This document shows positions 17,343-26,418 of a stretch of 64,000 bases of DNA, one piece after another. The notes under the pieces are model-generated. The model saw only the letters and a list, made by a program, of their open reading frames with translations. It was not told where the DNA came from and made no database searches. The stretch spans positions 1 through 64,000 of the forward strand of contig NZ_QLMA01000004.1 in assembly GCF_003259435.1 (NCBI RefSeq), written 5' to 3'. The first letter of the stretch is position 1, and each line of letters opens with the position of its first letter. The stretch is from Chitinophaga dinghuensis (GTDB taxonomy: Bacteria; Bacteroidota; Bacteroidia; Chitinophagales; Chitinophagaceae). A program made the position numbers and the translations under genes.

Positions 17343-18317
17343 ATGAAAATTTGTAAATATATATCGCTGTTCCTGTTGCTGATAGCCGCATTTTCCGGCT
17401 GCACCAAGGTAACGCCAGGTTATATCAGTGATGAAATTCGTTATGTAGACGACACCTTCCGCGTACCTAAAGGAACCTACTATTCTGCCGACTGGCGTTC
17501 ATTCCAGGCAGATGGTTCCAGTTATCCGCTCAGTGTAAAACTGCTGGAAATAAGGGATCTGGCCACAGGTAAGATCGCCACACAGTTCGCTGATTCGCAG
17601 AATATCTGGGTATTCAATGAACTGTTTAATCCGGATACAGATACCACCGTGGAACTGCTGAATAAGAAACGTACGAAGCAAAGAGTATTGCCTATTCAGC
17701 TCATGGAAAAATCGGGGCAATTAACCCTCAATGAAGGCACATTGAATATTCCTGACGGGAATTACACTTTTGATATCAGTGTCTCCAATGAAAGAGGTAC
17801 TAAGACTTTCAAGAACATCTCTACGATTCAATTGTATCTGGAACAGTTCCAGGATCAGGGAAAGGGTTGTGCATGGTTTAAAGACAATACCACCACCAGC
17901 GGCGATATGGGATCTCCTACCATGACCTGTTCCAAAGTCTCTGATGATGGTTATCGGGTGATTGTAAGAATTACAGATAAAGCCGGAAACCCTTTTAATC
18001 CGAAGGCTGGCGAGTTGATTCAGCGTGGCGACAGGCCGTTGTTTGAGAGTTATGCCCGTTTCCATCCGGTACAATACACGGATACGACGATGATATGTGA
18101 TTATGAGGTAACGCCATTCCCAATGAAGGAGGTGCCGGGATATGGTTATCTGATGTATTATCGAATCCCTAGTCAGTTTGTAACAATTGATCCGGGAACC
18201 GCGCCTACCAATGATCAGGTCTATAGTGTAAATCCGCGGTTTGCATTTCGTTTACTCGTACCCGGTACATATATGGTTAACATCAAGCTACCGAAGGTAC
18301 TTAGAAAGACAAGGTAA
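17343..18317 (+). CDS. DUF5007-like lipoprotein of the Sus-type operon
   Basis: A 324-residue predicted lipoprotein (lipobox AAFSGC, Cys about residue 21). The N-terminal half has a beta-sandwich feel (YYSADWRSFQADGSSYPLSVKLLEI; GNYTFDISVSNERGTKTFKNI), suggesting immunoglobulin-like folds. The C-terminus is basic (LPKVLRKTR). Proteins of this length that follow fasciclin lipoproteins in Bacteroidota operons are, from memory, annotated DUF5007; I could not check this. It is the last gene of the SusC operon and ends at a terminator shared with the convergent TraB gene. Probably it is an accessory surface-binding subunit; no enzyme motif is visible. Confidence 0.65.
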   Translation: MKICKYISLFLLLIAAFSGCTKVTPGYISDEIRYVDDTFRVPKGTYYSADWRSFQADGSSYPLSVKLLEIRDLATGKIATQFADSQNIWVFNELFNPDTDTTVELLNKKRTKQRVLPIQLMEKSGQLTLNEGTLNIPDGNYTFDISVSNERGTKTFKNISTIQLYLEQFQDQGKGCAWFKDNTTTSGDMGSPTMTCSKVSDDGYRVIVRITDKAGNPFNPKAGELIQRGDRPLFESYARFHPVQYTDTTMICDYEVTPFPMKEVPGYGYLMYYRIPSQFVTIDPGTAPTNDQVYSVNPRFAFRLLVPGTYMVNIKLPKVLRKTR

Positions 18318-18330
18318 ATGGTGAGAATAA

Positions 18331-18376
18331 ATATTTGCAAGGGAGATGACCAGTTCATCTCCCTGCAAATATGTTT
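18331..18376. terminator. Bidirectional terminator between the Sus-type operon and the ggt operon
   Basis: The arms ATATTTGCA(A)GGGAGATGA and TCATCTCCCTGCAAATAT form an 18-bp stem with one bulged A and a 5-nt loop. On the plus side it is followed by GTTTTTATTT. It separates two converging operons only 60 bp apart. Confidence 0.85.
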
Positions 18377-19225
18377 TTATTTCACCGGTTCTACAGTGTA
18401 GCCTTGTTTACGTAAAAGTTTTATTACGCCTTCTTCTCCACCCAGGTGTCCTGCACCAAATGCAAAGAAGGTACTGCCTTTGGACGCTGCGTCCGCAATT
18501 ACAGGAATCCAGTTTTTATTACGATTGTATAATAATATCGTTGCATAATCTGCAAAAGAGGACTCGCCGAGTGCATAGTCAAAGATCTTATCCACGTCGC
18601 CACTGGCATAGTATTTCTTCGTTTGTTCATCCCTGATACGCGCTGCTTCCGGATCTTTGATATCTTTTATAATGTCAGCCATTTGAATACTGTCTGGGAT
18701 GATATCAAATATTTTGAGTTGTGTTTCCAGACTTTCCAATCCGGCTACTGGCTTATTCGCGGCCTTCGCCATCTCGATAAATTCCTGTTCTACGCCTGTT
18801 GGCGGGCAGGACATATGATGTACCATCAGGAGACTGATGAGCACCAGAGGTTTGAAATGAATCAGCTGTGTTGCATCCATATGGAAGGAGTCGCGGATGT
18901 AAGTAGAGAACACCTGGAAGTCGCTGGCAGACATTGCTTTGCGGAGATCGTTTTCTGGTTTGGGCGCCAGCATCTGCTGCATGTTTGCTGCAAACTTAGG
19001 ATCTGCCATATTCATCTCCAGGTATAGTGTGGAGGCATTGGCAAAGGCTTGTTTGGCTGCAGGAGAAATATTGATTTCATCCTTACAAAGCAAGTGATAG
19101 GTGCCATATAACCAGGATGGCTGTTTGAGGCCCTTACCGGATATTTTCCACAAGAGGGAAGATTCCTGTGCCTGGCTGCCCAATGTGGTAAAAAGGACAA
19201 GGGTAAAGAGTAAGATTTTTTTCAT
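18377..19225 (-). CDS. TraB/GumN (Tiki-fold) family exported protein
   Basis: A 282-residue protein with a signal peptide (MKKILLFTLVLFTTLGSQAQ). It shows both Gx2H motifs of the TraB/Tiki superfamily: WLYGTYHLL near residue 40 and FGAGHLGGEEGV near residue 262, plus the glutamate-containing TLYLEMNM strand. In Tiki these residues build a metal-dependent protease site. Bacterial GumN-like proteins are mostly uncharacterised, so peptidase activity is only inferred. It is the last gene of a five-gene minus-strand operon beginning with ggt, 3 bp behind the AONS-like gene. Pairing with gamma-glutamyltranspeptidase hints at periplasmic peptide processing, but this is a guess. Confidence 0.85.
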   Translation of the reverse strand: MKKILLFTLVLFTTLGSQAQESSLLWKISGKGLKQPSWLYGTYHLLCKDEINISPAAKQAFANASTLYLEMNMADPKFAANMQQMLAPKPENDLRKAMSASDFQVFSTYIRDSFHMDATQLIHFKPLVLISLLMVHHMSCPPTGVEQEFIEMAKAANKPVAGLESLETQLKIFDIIPDSIQMADIIKDIKDPEAARIRDEQTKKYYASGDVDKIFDYALGESSFADYATILLYNRNKNWIPVIADAASKGSTFFAFGAGHLGGEEGVIKLLRKQGYTVEPVK

Positions 19226-19228
19226 GGA

Positions 19229-20290
19229 CTAAGAATGACGTTGATAGAATTCAATTAAAAACTGACGTAATATTTGTAAGTCCTTCGGCAAATGCAGTGC
19301 CGAAATGATCGCTCTGTGTACTGGCGCATGATGTGGCAGTGGATACGGAAAACTGGAAATAATGAGATCTCTTTCTGCCAGATAATCCGCCAGTGAAGGG
19401 CTGTGATCGTATTGTGGGAATATGAATATCGGGAGATCCGGATGCTGCTGACAGGGAACGCCTTCCAACAGGTGTCGGGTGGTTTGCATATTCAATTTCA
19501 GGTGCTGTAGTTGCTGTTGGATCAGTGCCCCGGATTGCAGCCATGCGAAGGCATTGGCTGGCATCAGCGGGGTGCTTGCTGTAAAGTAGGGCGTACGCTT
19601 CAATGCAGCAATATCCGCAGCAGTACCGGTGATCACGCCGCCTTCCGTACTGTAAGCCTTCGCCAGCGAGCTGGTGACCAGGTAACGTACATAATCAGTG
19701 CCTGGCACAGCATGGATACTGCCTTTTCCATCCGGCCCCAATATGCCGAAACCATGCGAATCATCCAAAACAACCAATACCTGCCGGTTCAGTTGTTGCA
19801 GCCAGTCGAAGTTGAATACAACGCCTGCAATGGGATGAACCGTGTCTGACACAATTACAAAAGTATGATCCGGGTGACTGTTTACTTTTTCAATGGTTTG
19901 TGCTTCCCATTCCCTACGGTCTTCTGTTGGCAATGCAGGGAGATCATGCCATATCGCCGGATGCGTACCTGGCGCATAGAGCAGCTGGCCGCAGTTGGCG
20001 GCGTAATGAATGGCTGCCTGGCCAGATAAATAACCGGAAGAAAAAAGTACGGCTGCCTGCTGGTCCATCATGGTGGCCAGGGCATGTTCCATTTCTTCGT
20101 ATATGCTTAAACGTATGTTGCTAACGCGGGATGCGGGGAATAAAGAGCCATATTGCTGGATACCCTCTGTGAGAGCGGATTTGAAAACAGGGTGCTGATG
20201 TAATCCCAGATAGGAGAAGCCGGAAAAAAAGAGGCAGCTTCTCCCATCAATGACTACCGTTCTGCCAGGGGTGAGATCGGTGTGAAGCAT
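19229..20290 (-). CDS. AONS-like PLP-dependent enzyme (alpha-oxoamine synthase / aminotransferase fold)
   Basis: A 353-residue fold-type I PLP enzyme. It has FFSGFSYLGLHQHP and QYGSLFPASRVSN at the N-terminus (the alpha-oxoamine synthase N/YLG and G-GxSR regions). Cofactor-site motifs follow: SSGYLSGQAAI, THPAIW, DDSHGFGILGPDG, and the lysine segment SSLAKAYSTEGG. The metal/PLP motif is DDSH rather than the common DEAH, and the protein is about 30-40 residues shorter than BioF. Alpha-oxoamine synthases join an amino acid to an acyl-CoA; the substrates here are unknown. No other biotin gene is nearby, so I do not call it BioF. It is translationally close to TraB (3 bp) in the ggt operon. Confidence 0.75.
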   Translation of the reverse strand: MLHTDLTPGRTVVIDGRSCLFFSGFSYLGLHQHPVFKSALTEGIQQYGSLFPASRVSNIRLSIYEEMEHALATMMDQQAAVLFSSGYLSGQAAIHYAANCGQLLYAPGTHPAIWHDLPALPTEDRREWEAQTIEKVNSHPDHTFVIVSDTVHPIAGVVFNFDWLQQLNRQVLVVLDDSHGFGILGPDGKGSIHAVPGTDYVRYLVTSSLAKAYSTEGGVITGTAADIAALKRTPYFTASTPLMPANAFAWLQSGALIQQQLQHLKLNMQTTRHLLEGVPCQQHPDLPIFIFPQYDHSPSLADYLAERDLIISSFPYPLPHHAPVHRAIISALHLPKDLQILRQFLIEFYQRHS

Positions 20291-20311
20291 AGGAATTATT
20301 TATGAAGACGA

Positions 20312-20746
20312 CTAGTCCTTTTTCGTGCAGAGGATAAAATGATAATCGCCTGATACTACTTTCATATCGAAGTGATCATCATCCAACCGGTCTACTGTTA
20401 CGAGGTTTTCTGCATTGCGATCCCCATTGGAAGCGGTGACAGAAATAACCTTACCGTTGCTGAGCAACTGGTATTTGCCGGAATCCGGTTTGTTATCGAT
20501 CGTAGCAACGAATACATTGTTATCCAGGAACTGGTAGTATACATTGCTGTAATAGCCATCCTTTAAGTCGCGCGCCTGTGTGATCTGGGTCAGATTGTAA
20601 GGATCTCCTTTGGGCACCTTTACATCATACACCCGCCATTTTTTATGCAGGAGGAGTTCGTTTGTCTTTCCGGTATTGCATGCCTGCAAAGCGATGGCAG
20701 CGAATATAACTGGAAAGACTACACGTAATAAACTGATTGTTTTCAT
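20312..20746 (-). CDS. Small lipoprotein, lipocalin-like, function unknown
   Basis: A 144-residue predicted lipoprotein with the lipobox IALQAC (Cys about residue 23). The mature part reads as a small beta-barrel or lipocalin-like fold: KKWRVYDVKVPKG, then YYQFLDNNVFVATIDNKPDSGKYQL and ITASNG-type strands. This pattern is common in Bacteroidota lipocalin-like (DUF4923/5004-like) proteins; the exact family is uncertain. It starts 1 bp behind the stop of the DUF1572 gene and lies 21 bp ahead of the AONS-like gene, so it is in the ggt operon. No catalytic residues stand out. Confidence 0.6.
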   Translation of the reverse strand: MKTISLLRVVFPVIFAAIALQACNTGKTNELLLHKKWRVYDVKVPKGDPYNLTQITQARDLKDGYYSNVYYQFLDNNVFVATIDNKPDSGKYQLLSNGKVISVTASNGDRNAENLVTVDRLDDDHFDMKVVSGDYHFILCTKKD

Positions 20747-20747
20747 A

Positions 20748-21278
20748 TTATCGGGAACCGAATTTTGCTTTATTGAAGGCTTCAGACTGACCTTTTGGAA
20801 TAGAGAGGCTATCCCATTGGTCTTTCAGTATCATCTTACCAAGATAAACTATCTGTCCCACATGGTAGGGAATATGTGCCAGCTGGCGGTTGATAGCGTC
20901 CACTACACTGTGTGGTTCGTTGCGGATGAGTACTGTCTTTTCCAGGTCTTCTGGCGTAAGTGAGGCCAGGGTATCCATTAAACATTTCCAACCTTCTTCC
21001 CAGAGTGCCTGAATGGCTTCTTTACTCAGGGTATCGTTTTCGAATTCCTCGTCGCGGTGGCGATTGGGTTTCTCTCCGTCAGTGGTGAGGAAGTCTGTCC
21101 AGCGGGAGAGCATATTACCACGCAAATGTTTCACGATGTGGGTAATGCTGTTGGGTTCTCCTTCCGGCTGCCAGTGCAGTTGTTCTGCATTCAGGCGGGA
21201 AATGGTTTTGCCACCCAGTTCTTTGTAAGTGAGAAAGCGTTGTTGAACGCTGGTCAGATATACAGATGCTAATGACAT
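20748..21278 (-). CDS. DinB-like protein of the DUF1572 family
   Basis: A 176-residue four-helix-bundle protein of the DinB/DUF1572 type. It shows the histidines expected for a metal site: NSITHIVKHLRGNMLSRWTDFL (about residues 43-64) and NRQLAHIPYHVGQIVYLGKMI (about 125-147). The founding families include metal-dependent thiol transferases such as bacillithiol S-transferases. Being next to gamma-glutamyltranspeptidase, a thiol-conjugate role is attractive but unproven. I start at ATG 21278 (MSLASVYLTSVQQRF), leaving 19 bp to the ggt stop. The frame is open further upstream but would overlap ggt. It is second in the operon. Confidence 0.8.
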   Translation of the reverse strand: MSLASVYLTSVQQRFLTYKELGGKTISRLNAEQLHWQPEGEPNSITHIVKHLRGNMLSRWTDFLTTDGEKPNRHRDEEFENDTLSKEAIQALWEEGWKCLMDTLASLTPEDLEKTVLIRNEPHSVVDAINRQLAHIPYHVGQIVYLGKMILKDQWDSLSIPKGQSEAFNKAKFGSR

Positions 21279-21297
21279 AATATAATTAGTTTTTAGA

Positions 21298-23004
21298 TTA
21301 ATAACCTGCGGCGCTGTCGTCGCCACGTTTGTCTGCTGCTGCCTCCAGTTTTTTGGAGCTGAGGTTTTTACGGATCAGTTCTGTTCTGCCGATAGGGCCT
21401 CTTTTTACCACTTTGTATCCCATCGCTTCCAGTGCTTGAATGCTGGCTTCATTGAAGCCCGTTTCCACGTATACCACATCCGGGAGCCATTGGTGATGGA
21501 ATTTTGGTTTATTCACAGCATCTTCCGGAGAAAGGCCGAATTCCAGTGAATTTAACAGCGTTTGAAAAACGGAGGTGATGATCGTGGAGCCGCCTGGAGT
21601 TCCCAGGGAATATATCGGCGTATTGTTTTGTAAAACGATCGTAGGCGTCATGCTGGAGAGCATCCTTTTGCCTGGCGCAATGGCATTGGCTTCGGTGCCT
21701 ACGAGGCCGTACATATTAGGTACGCCTGGTTTTACGCTAAAATCATCCATCTCATTATTCAGGAGGAAACCTGCTTTACCAACTACCGTACGGGAACCGT
21801 AGTGGCCGTTGAGGGTAGTGGTAACTGCTACTGCATTTCCTTCTTTATCCATAATGCTCAAATGGGTTGTTTGTTCGCTTTCTTTGATCAGTCCGGCTTT
21901 GGTCTGATCGCTGTTGCCTGCTTTCCCTGGTTGATAATCTGCCATTCTTTGTTTCAGATAAGCAGGTTGTAACAGTTTGCTTACCGGTACTTTTACAAAA
22001 TCCGGATCGCCGAGAAACTCAGCCCTGTCGGCGTACGCGCGTCTCTCTACCTCCACCATCAGTTGCATGGCTTCGGGCGATTGAAAGCCCCATTTTCCGA
22101 TGGGGTAGTTTTCCACCATCATCATCATTTGTTGTAAACATATACCGCCGGAAGAGGGCAGGGGCATGGTTACAATTGTTTTTCCTTTATACTGAAAAGT
22201 GAGCGCAGTTCTTTCTTTAGCGGTATAGTTTTTCAGATCGGCCAGTGTCATGATCCCGTGGCCACGCTGCATTTCCGCTACGATTTTATCTGCTGTTTCA
22301 CCTTCATAAAAACCTGCCATACCTTTTTCTTGCACGAGGCGAAGGGTGTGCGCCAGTTCTGGCTGTACCAGCGTATCCCCAGCTTTCCAGGGAATATCTT
22401 TCACAAATGCAGTGGGGGCAGTATTGAGTTTCAGGAATTCATTCCTGGTATCATTGAGATTTTTCGCTTCCTGTGCAGTGATGACATATCCCTTTTCTGC
22501 CAGTTGAATGGCGGGATCTATCAGTTTGCTGAAGGGGAGCTTCCCATATTTATGCGAAGCAAATAAACCAGCAATGGTGCCAGGTACGCCGGCAGCGAGG
22601 TGTCCATCCAGGCTAAGCTGTGTAATGGGATTTCCTGCACTGTCCAGGTACATATCGCGGGTCGCTTTTGCGGGAGCGGTTTCACGATAGTCGATGGTAA
22701 TGTTTTTACCGTTTTTCAGGTGGGCTACCAGGAATCCGCCACCGCCGATATTTCCGGCGCCAGGGTATACTACCGCCAATGCTAACTGTGTGGCGATGGC
22801 AGCATCTACGGCATTACCTCCCTGCTGCAATATGAGCACACCAGCCTGACTGGCCAGCGGATGGGCAGAAACAACTGCGCCATTAGGGACAGTAATATTT
22901 TTTTCGGTGGTATAGTCGTAAGGGTGAAGTTGATATCCCGGTTGTTGGGCGCATGCACTCAGCAATCCGCCAATGGCTACTCCAAATATTAAAAGAAAAC
23001 GCAT
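21298..23004 (-). CDS. ggt: Gamma-glutamyltransferase (glutathione hydrolase)
   Basis: A 568-residue Ntn-hydrolase that transfers or hydrolyses gamma-glutamyl groups in the periplasm. It matures into two subunits by self-cleavage before a threonine, which I place at residue 379 in SEQTTHLSIMDKEGNAVAVT. Further signatures are QQGGNAVDAAIATQLALAV, NIGGGGFLV, YRETAP (the substrate arginine) and the LSSMTPTIV / GTPGGSTIITSV pocket. The N-terminus has a lipobox-like LLSAC (Cys 18), so it may be lipid-anchored. It is first in the operon ggt-DUF1572-lipoprotein-AONS-TraB and diverges from the M14 carboxypeptidase gene, with about 85 bp between the two starts. Confidence 0.95.
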   Translation of the reverse strand: MRFLLIFGVAIGGLLSACAQQPGYQLHPYDYTTEKNITVPNGAVVSAHPLASQAGVLILQQGGNAVDAAIATQLALAVVYPGAGNIGGGGFLVAHLKNGKNITIDYRETAPAKATRDMYLDSAGNPITQLSLDGHLAAGVPGTIAGLFASHKYGKLPFSKLIDPAIQLAEKGYVITAQEAKNLNDTRNEFLKLNTAPTAFVKDIPWKAGDTLVQPELAHTLRLVQEKGMAGFYEGETADKIVAEMQRGHGIMTLADLKNYTAKERTALTFQYKGKTIVTMPLPSSGGICLQQMMMMVENYPIGKWGFQSPEAMQLMVEVERRAYADRAEFLGDPDFVKVPVSKLLQPAYLKQRMADYQPGKAGNSDQTKAGLIKESEQTTHLSIMDKEGNAVAVTTTLNGHYGSRTVVGKAGFLLNNEMDDFSVKPGVPNMYGLVGTEANAIAPGKRMLSSMTPTIVLQNNTPIYSLGTPGGSTIITSVFQTLLNSLEFGLSPEDAVNKPKFHHQWLPDVVYVETGFNEASIQALEAMGYKVVKRGPIGRTELIRKNLSSKKLEAAADKRGDDSAAGY

Positions 23005-23090
23005 GGAAAAAACTCTTTTAACTAAATTAGTATTACCAGCGAATTTCAGGAAATTTACTCTACTTTGCCGGATAATTTATTCCTTTTTCT

Positions 23091-25607
23091 ATGCGTAAAT
23101 ATATATTGCTGGCACTCACGATAGTTGGCTTTCTGCCTGCCATGGCGCAGGCGCCTACACCGGATGCCTTTCTGGGGTATACGCTCGGAACGCGCTTTAC
23201 GCCCTCTTACCGCGTAGCGGAGTATTTCCGCGCGGTAGCCGCCAGTGTGAAAAATGTAAAAGTCGAACAGTATGGCACTACCTATGAAGGTCGCCCGCTG
23301 ATTACCGCAGTGATAGCCTCCCCGGAGAACTTCGCCCGCCTGGAGCAAATCCGTAATAACAGTCTGGATGCTGCATCCGCCAAAGGCAATATGCCGGCAG
23401 ATCAACCGGTGATTGTCTGGCTCAGTTACAATGTTCATGGTAATGAGGCTGTATCAACAGAAGCAGCCATGAAAACCCTGTACGAACTGACGAATAACGG
23501 TAATGCACAAACGCAGGAATGGCTTAAAAATGTGGTCGTTATCATGGACCCTTGTCTCAATCCGGACGGACATGACAGGTATGTGAATTTTTATAATGCT
23601 AACAGGAGCCTGAAACCTAATGTGGACCGTTATAGCCGCGAGCATAATGAACCATGGCCTGGCGGCCGACCCAATCACTACTATTTTGACCTGAACCGGG
23701 ACTGGGCATGGCAGTCGCAGCAAGAATCGCAGCAACGCCTTGCCAGATACAACAAATGGATGCCGCAGGTACACGTAGATTTCCATGAACAGGAAATCGA
23801 TGCGCCTTATTATTTCGCGCCTGCCGCAGAACCTTTCCATGATGCCATCACACCCTGGCAGCGGGAACTCCAGGTAATGATCGGAAAAAACAACGCTAAA
23901 TACTTTGACCGCGAAGGTTGGTTATACTTCACCAAAGAAAGATTTGATCTTTTCTATCCCAGTTACGGCGATACCTATCCCATGTATAATGGCGCACTGG
24001 GTATGACCTTCGAACAGGGAGGTAGTGGAAGAGCCGGCGTTGCAGTACTGAAGCAGGATGGAGATACGCTCACGCTTACAGACCGTATCGCCCACCACTT
24101 TGCAACCGGTTTGTCTACCATTGAAGTAGCAGCCACCAATGCAGCGAAAATAAACCAGGAATACGCGCGTTTCTTCCATGATGCTAAAACAAACCCACAG
24201 GGCGTTTACAAAAGCTATGTCGTGAAAGCTGCCGGAAATACAGAAAAGCTGAATAACTTGGCAGACCTGCTCCGCAAGAACAATATCAGCTTCGGTTATG
24301 GCGCTACAGTAGGCGCTGCCAGCGGATTTAACTACTTCAACGGCAAAACGGAAAACTTTAGCATCGATAAAGAAGACCTCGTCATTAGTGCCTACCAGCC
24401 ACATTCTACTATGTTGCGGGTATTGTTTGAACCCGTGTCTCACTTAAGCGATTCTGTAACATACGATATTACCGCATGGGCATTACCGTATGCATATGGG
24501 TTACCGTCTTATGCTGTCAGAACAGGGCTTACCGCGGCAGCCGACTCTCCGCAGGTGAAGAATAATAAAGTATTGGCTGCTCAGCAACCCTATGCCTACC
24601 TGGCAAAATGGAATAGTATCCGCGATGCCCGTTTCCTCTCCGCATTGCTGCAACGAAATGTAAAAGTGCGTTTCAGCGAAACGCCGTTCACCGCAGCAGG
24701 TAAGGATTTCCCAGCAGGTACGCTGATCATAACCCGTAATGGAAATACCGTTAATTTATCCGACTTCGATAATTATGTCACCACACAAGCCAATAAATTC
24801 CGCATCTCCCTGGATGCAGTCAGCACCGGCTTCGTAGAAAAAGGAACCGACTTCGGCTCCGATAAAATTCGTTTTATCAAAGCGCCAAAAGTAGTGATGC
24901 TTGCAGGAGATAATGTATCCTCTCTGGGCCTGGGCGAAGTATGGCACTTCTTTGAACAGCAACTGGATTATCCAATCAGTATTGTCAATGAAAGAAATGT
25001 GAATGAGGTAGATTGGCAGGATGTGGATGTATTGATTTTACCAGATGGCGACTACGCTGCACTGAATGATAAAGCTACTGCTGAAACACTGAAGAACTGG
25101 GTGAAAAAAGGTGGTAAACTGATTGCCATGGAAAATGCGGCAGCCCAACTATCGGAGCTCGAATGGGGCGTGCACATGAAGAAAGAAGAAGGTAAACAGG
25201 AACCAGGTAAAACAGCTGCCTACAGTGAATTGAAAGCATATGCCAATCGTGAAAGAGAAAGCGTGAAACAGTTTATTCCAGGCGCTATTTATCGTGTGGA
25301 TATGGACACTACTCATCCGCTGGCATTCGGTTATAGCAGCAAATATTATACGCTGAAACAAGATGCCCGTTTATATGATTTCTTCGAAGATGATGGTTGG
25401 AATGTAGGGGTGATGAAACGCGATAATTACCTCAGCGGTTTCGTAGGTACAGCCACCATGCAGCGTTTGAAGGATGGAGTGATATTCGGTGTGAAAGACA
25501 GTGGACGCGGTAGTATTGTGATAATGGCAGATAATCCATTGTTCAGATCTTTCTGGGAAAATGGTAAACTGCTCTTTGCTAACGCCGTATTCTTTGTAGG
25601 CCAATAA
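23091..25607 (+). CDS. Exported M14-family zinc carboxypeptidase
   Basis: An 838-residue peptidase with a signal peptide (MRKYILLALTIVGFLPAMAQ). The zinc-binding HxxE motif is at His116-Glu119 (NVHGNEAVSTEA), and the third zinc histidine is in QVHVDFHEQ (about 226-234). The stretch PCLNPDGHDRYV and the arginine/asparagine-rich DLNRDWAW are typical of M14 substrate pockets. Residues beyond about 370 form a long C-terminal region with a GATase-like or Rossmann-like stretch (VVMLAGDNVSSLGLGEVWHFFE; VLILPDGDYAALND). This is frequent in Bacteroidota M14 proteins of this size. It probably degrades peptides outside the inner membrane. It is transcribed alone and ends in a strong bidirectional terminator. 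Confidence 0.9.
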   Translation: MRKYILLALTIVGFLPAMAQAPTPDAFLGYTLGTRFTPSYRVAEYFRAVAASVKNVKVEQYGTTYEGRPLITAVIASPENFARLEQIRNNSLDAASAKGNMPADQPVIVWLSYNVHGNEAVSTEAAMKTLYELTNNGNAQTQEWLKNVVVIMDPCLNPDGHDRYVNFYNANRSLKPNVDRYSREHNEPWPGGRPNHYYFDLNRDWAWQSQQESQQRLARYNKWMPQVHVDFHEQEIDAPYYFAPAAEPFHDAITPWQRELQVMIGKNNAKYFDREGWLYFTKERFDLFYPSYGDTYPMYNGALGMTFEQGGSGRAGVAVLKQDGDTLTLTDRIAHHFATGLSTIEVAATNAAKINQEYARFFHDAKTNPQGVYKSYVVKAAGNTEKLNNLADLLRKNNISFGYGATVGAASGFNYFNGKTENFSIDKEDLVISAYQPHSTMLRVLFEPVSHLSDSVTYDITAWALPYAYGLPSYAVRTGLTAAADSPQVKNNKVLAAQQPYAYLAKWNSIRDARFLSALLQRNVKVRFSETPFTAAGKDFPAGTLIITRNGNTVNLSDFDNYVTTQANKFRISLDAVSTGFVEKGTDFGSDKIRFIKAPKVVMLAGDNVSSLGLGEVWHFFEQQLDYPISIVNERNVNEVDWQDVDVLILPDGDYAALNDKATAETLKNWVKKGGKLIAMENAAAQLSELEWGVHMKKEEGKQEPGKTAAYSELKAYANRERESVKQFIPGAIYRVDMDTTHPLAFGYSSKYYTLKQDARLYDFFEDDGWNVGVMKRDNYLSGFVGTATMQRLKDGVIFGVKDSGRGSIVIMADNPLFRSFWENGKLLFANAVFFVGQ

Positions 25608-25628
25608 ATTTGGCCAGATATACACAGG

Positions 25629-25666
25629 AAAAAGCCGCGATCTCTAAGAGGTCGCGGCTTTTTTTA
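25629..25666. terminator. Bidirectional terminator behind the M14 carboxypeptidase
   Basis: AAAGCCGCGA and TCGCGGCTTT (10-bp stem, 11-nt loop) are flanked by an A-tract on the left and seven T on the right. It serves the M14 gene and the convergent redoxin-like gene. Confidence 0.88.
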
Positions 25667-25681
25667 AGAAAATTATCTTAG

Positions 25682-26290
25682 CTACATTTTACGTTTAATA
25701 TTACATCCCAGCGCGCTGGAAGTAGCCACGGCAACATTTTTTCCTGCCAGCATTTCCGTAATGGCATTGTGCAGTAACTTGTTTTTTACCGCTTCCGCAT
25801 TCCCCGGACTATCATCAATGGCCCCTTTATACACGAGTTTCCCGGTTTTGTCAAAGAGGAAACATTCCGGTGTGTGATTGGCATCAAATGCATCGGCCAT
25901 TTCTGCATTGCGATCTACGAGATAGTAGTAAGGCAGTTTACGCTGTGCCGCATATTCCTTCATGGCAGCCAGCGATTCCCCGGCATTACGTCCTGCTTCA
26001 TTTGAATTAATCATCACTACGCCTACACGGTTATTATGGGCCGTTTCACAGATGCTTTGCAGCCGCTGTTCATTGCGCAGCATGTAAGGACATTGATTGG
26101 CAACAAAGATCACCAGCAATCCAGCGTTGCTTTTGGCGGCATTAAGAGAAACTTCCTTACCGGAAATATCGGTGAGACGCGTGTCGGCTTTAGGGATGGT
26201 TGCGCCCAATTCGAGGGATGCTTCATTCGCAGGAAGGAATGAAGAAAACAGTAAGGTACAGACAGACAAATATAGTGCGGACTTAATCAT
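25682..26290 (-). CDS. Exported redoxin / thioredoxin-like protein
   Basis: About 202 residues with a signal peptide (MIKSALYLSVCTLLFSSFLPA, from ATG 26290; the frame opens upstream without a better start). The fold is AhpC/TSA-like: LELGATIPKADTRLTDISGKEV, LLVIFVANQCPYMLRNEQRL, TPECFLFDKTGKLVYKGAIDD. The active-site segment has a single cysteine (NQCPY) instead of the CxxC of thioredoxins. A second cysteine sits near the C-terminus (SALGCNIKRKM), as in related Bacteroidota proteins that accept a peroxidatic or resolving role. Function is probably periplasmic redox maintenance. It is monocistronic, between the M14 terminator and the M43 gene. Confidence 0.8.
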   Translation of the reverse strand: MIKSALYLSVCTLLFSSFLPANEASLELGATIPKADTRLTDISGKEVSLNAAKSNAGLLVIFVANQCPYMLRNEQRLQSICETAHNNRVGVVMINSNEAGRNAGESLAAMKEYAAQRKLPYYYLVDRNAEMADAFDANHTPECFLFDKTGKLVYKGAIDDSPGNAEAVKNKLLHNAITEMLAGKNVAVATSSALGCNIKRKM

Positions 26291-26418
26291 AAAAACTATT
26301 TTCAGGTCCAACAAAAAGTGGTTAAATGTGACATAAATCATCAGAAAGATAGGTCAAAAAACGATCCCTTTCACATCCTAACACTTAAATCAACTTTACA
26401 AGCTGATAACCAATAATT

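Noticed and set aside
19229..20290. Calling the PLP enzyme BioF
   Set aside because: No biotin genes nearby, short length and DDSH instead of DEAH; only the superfamily is safe.
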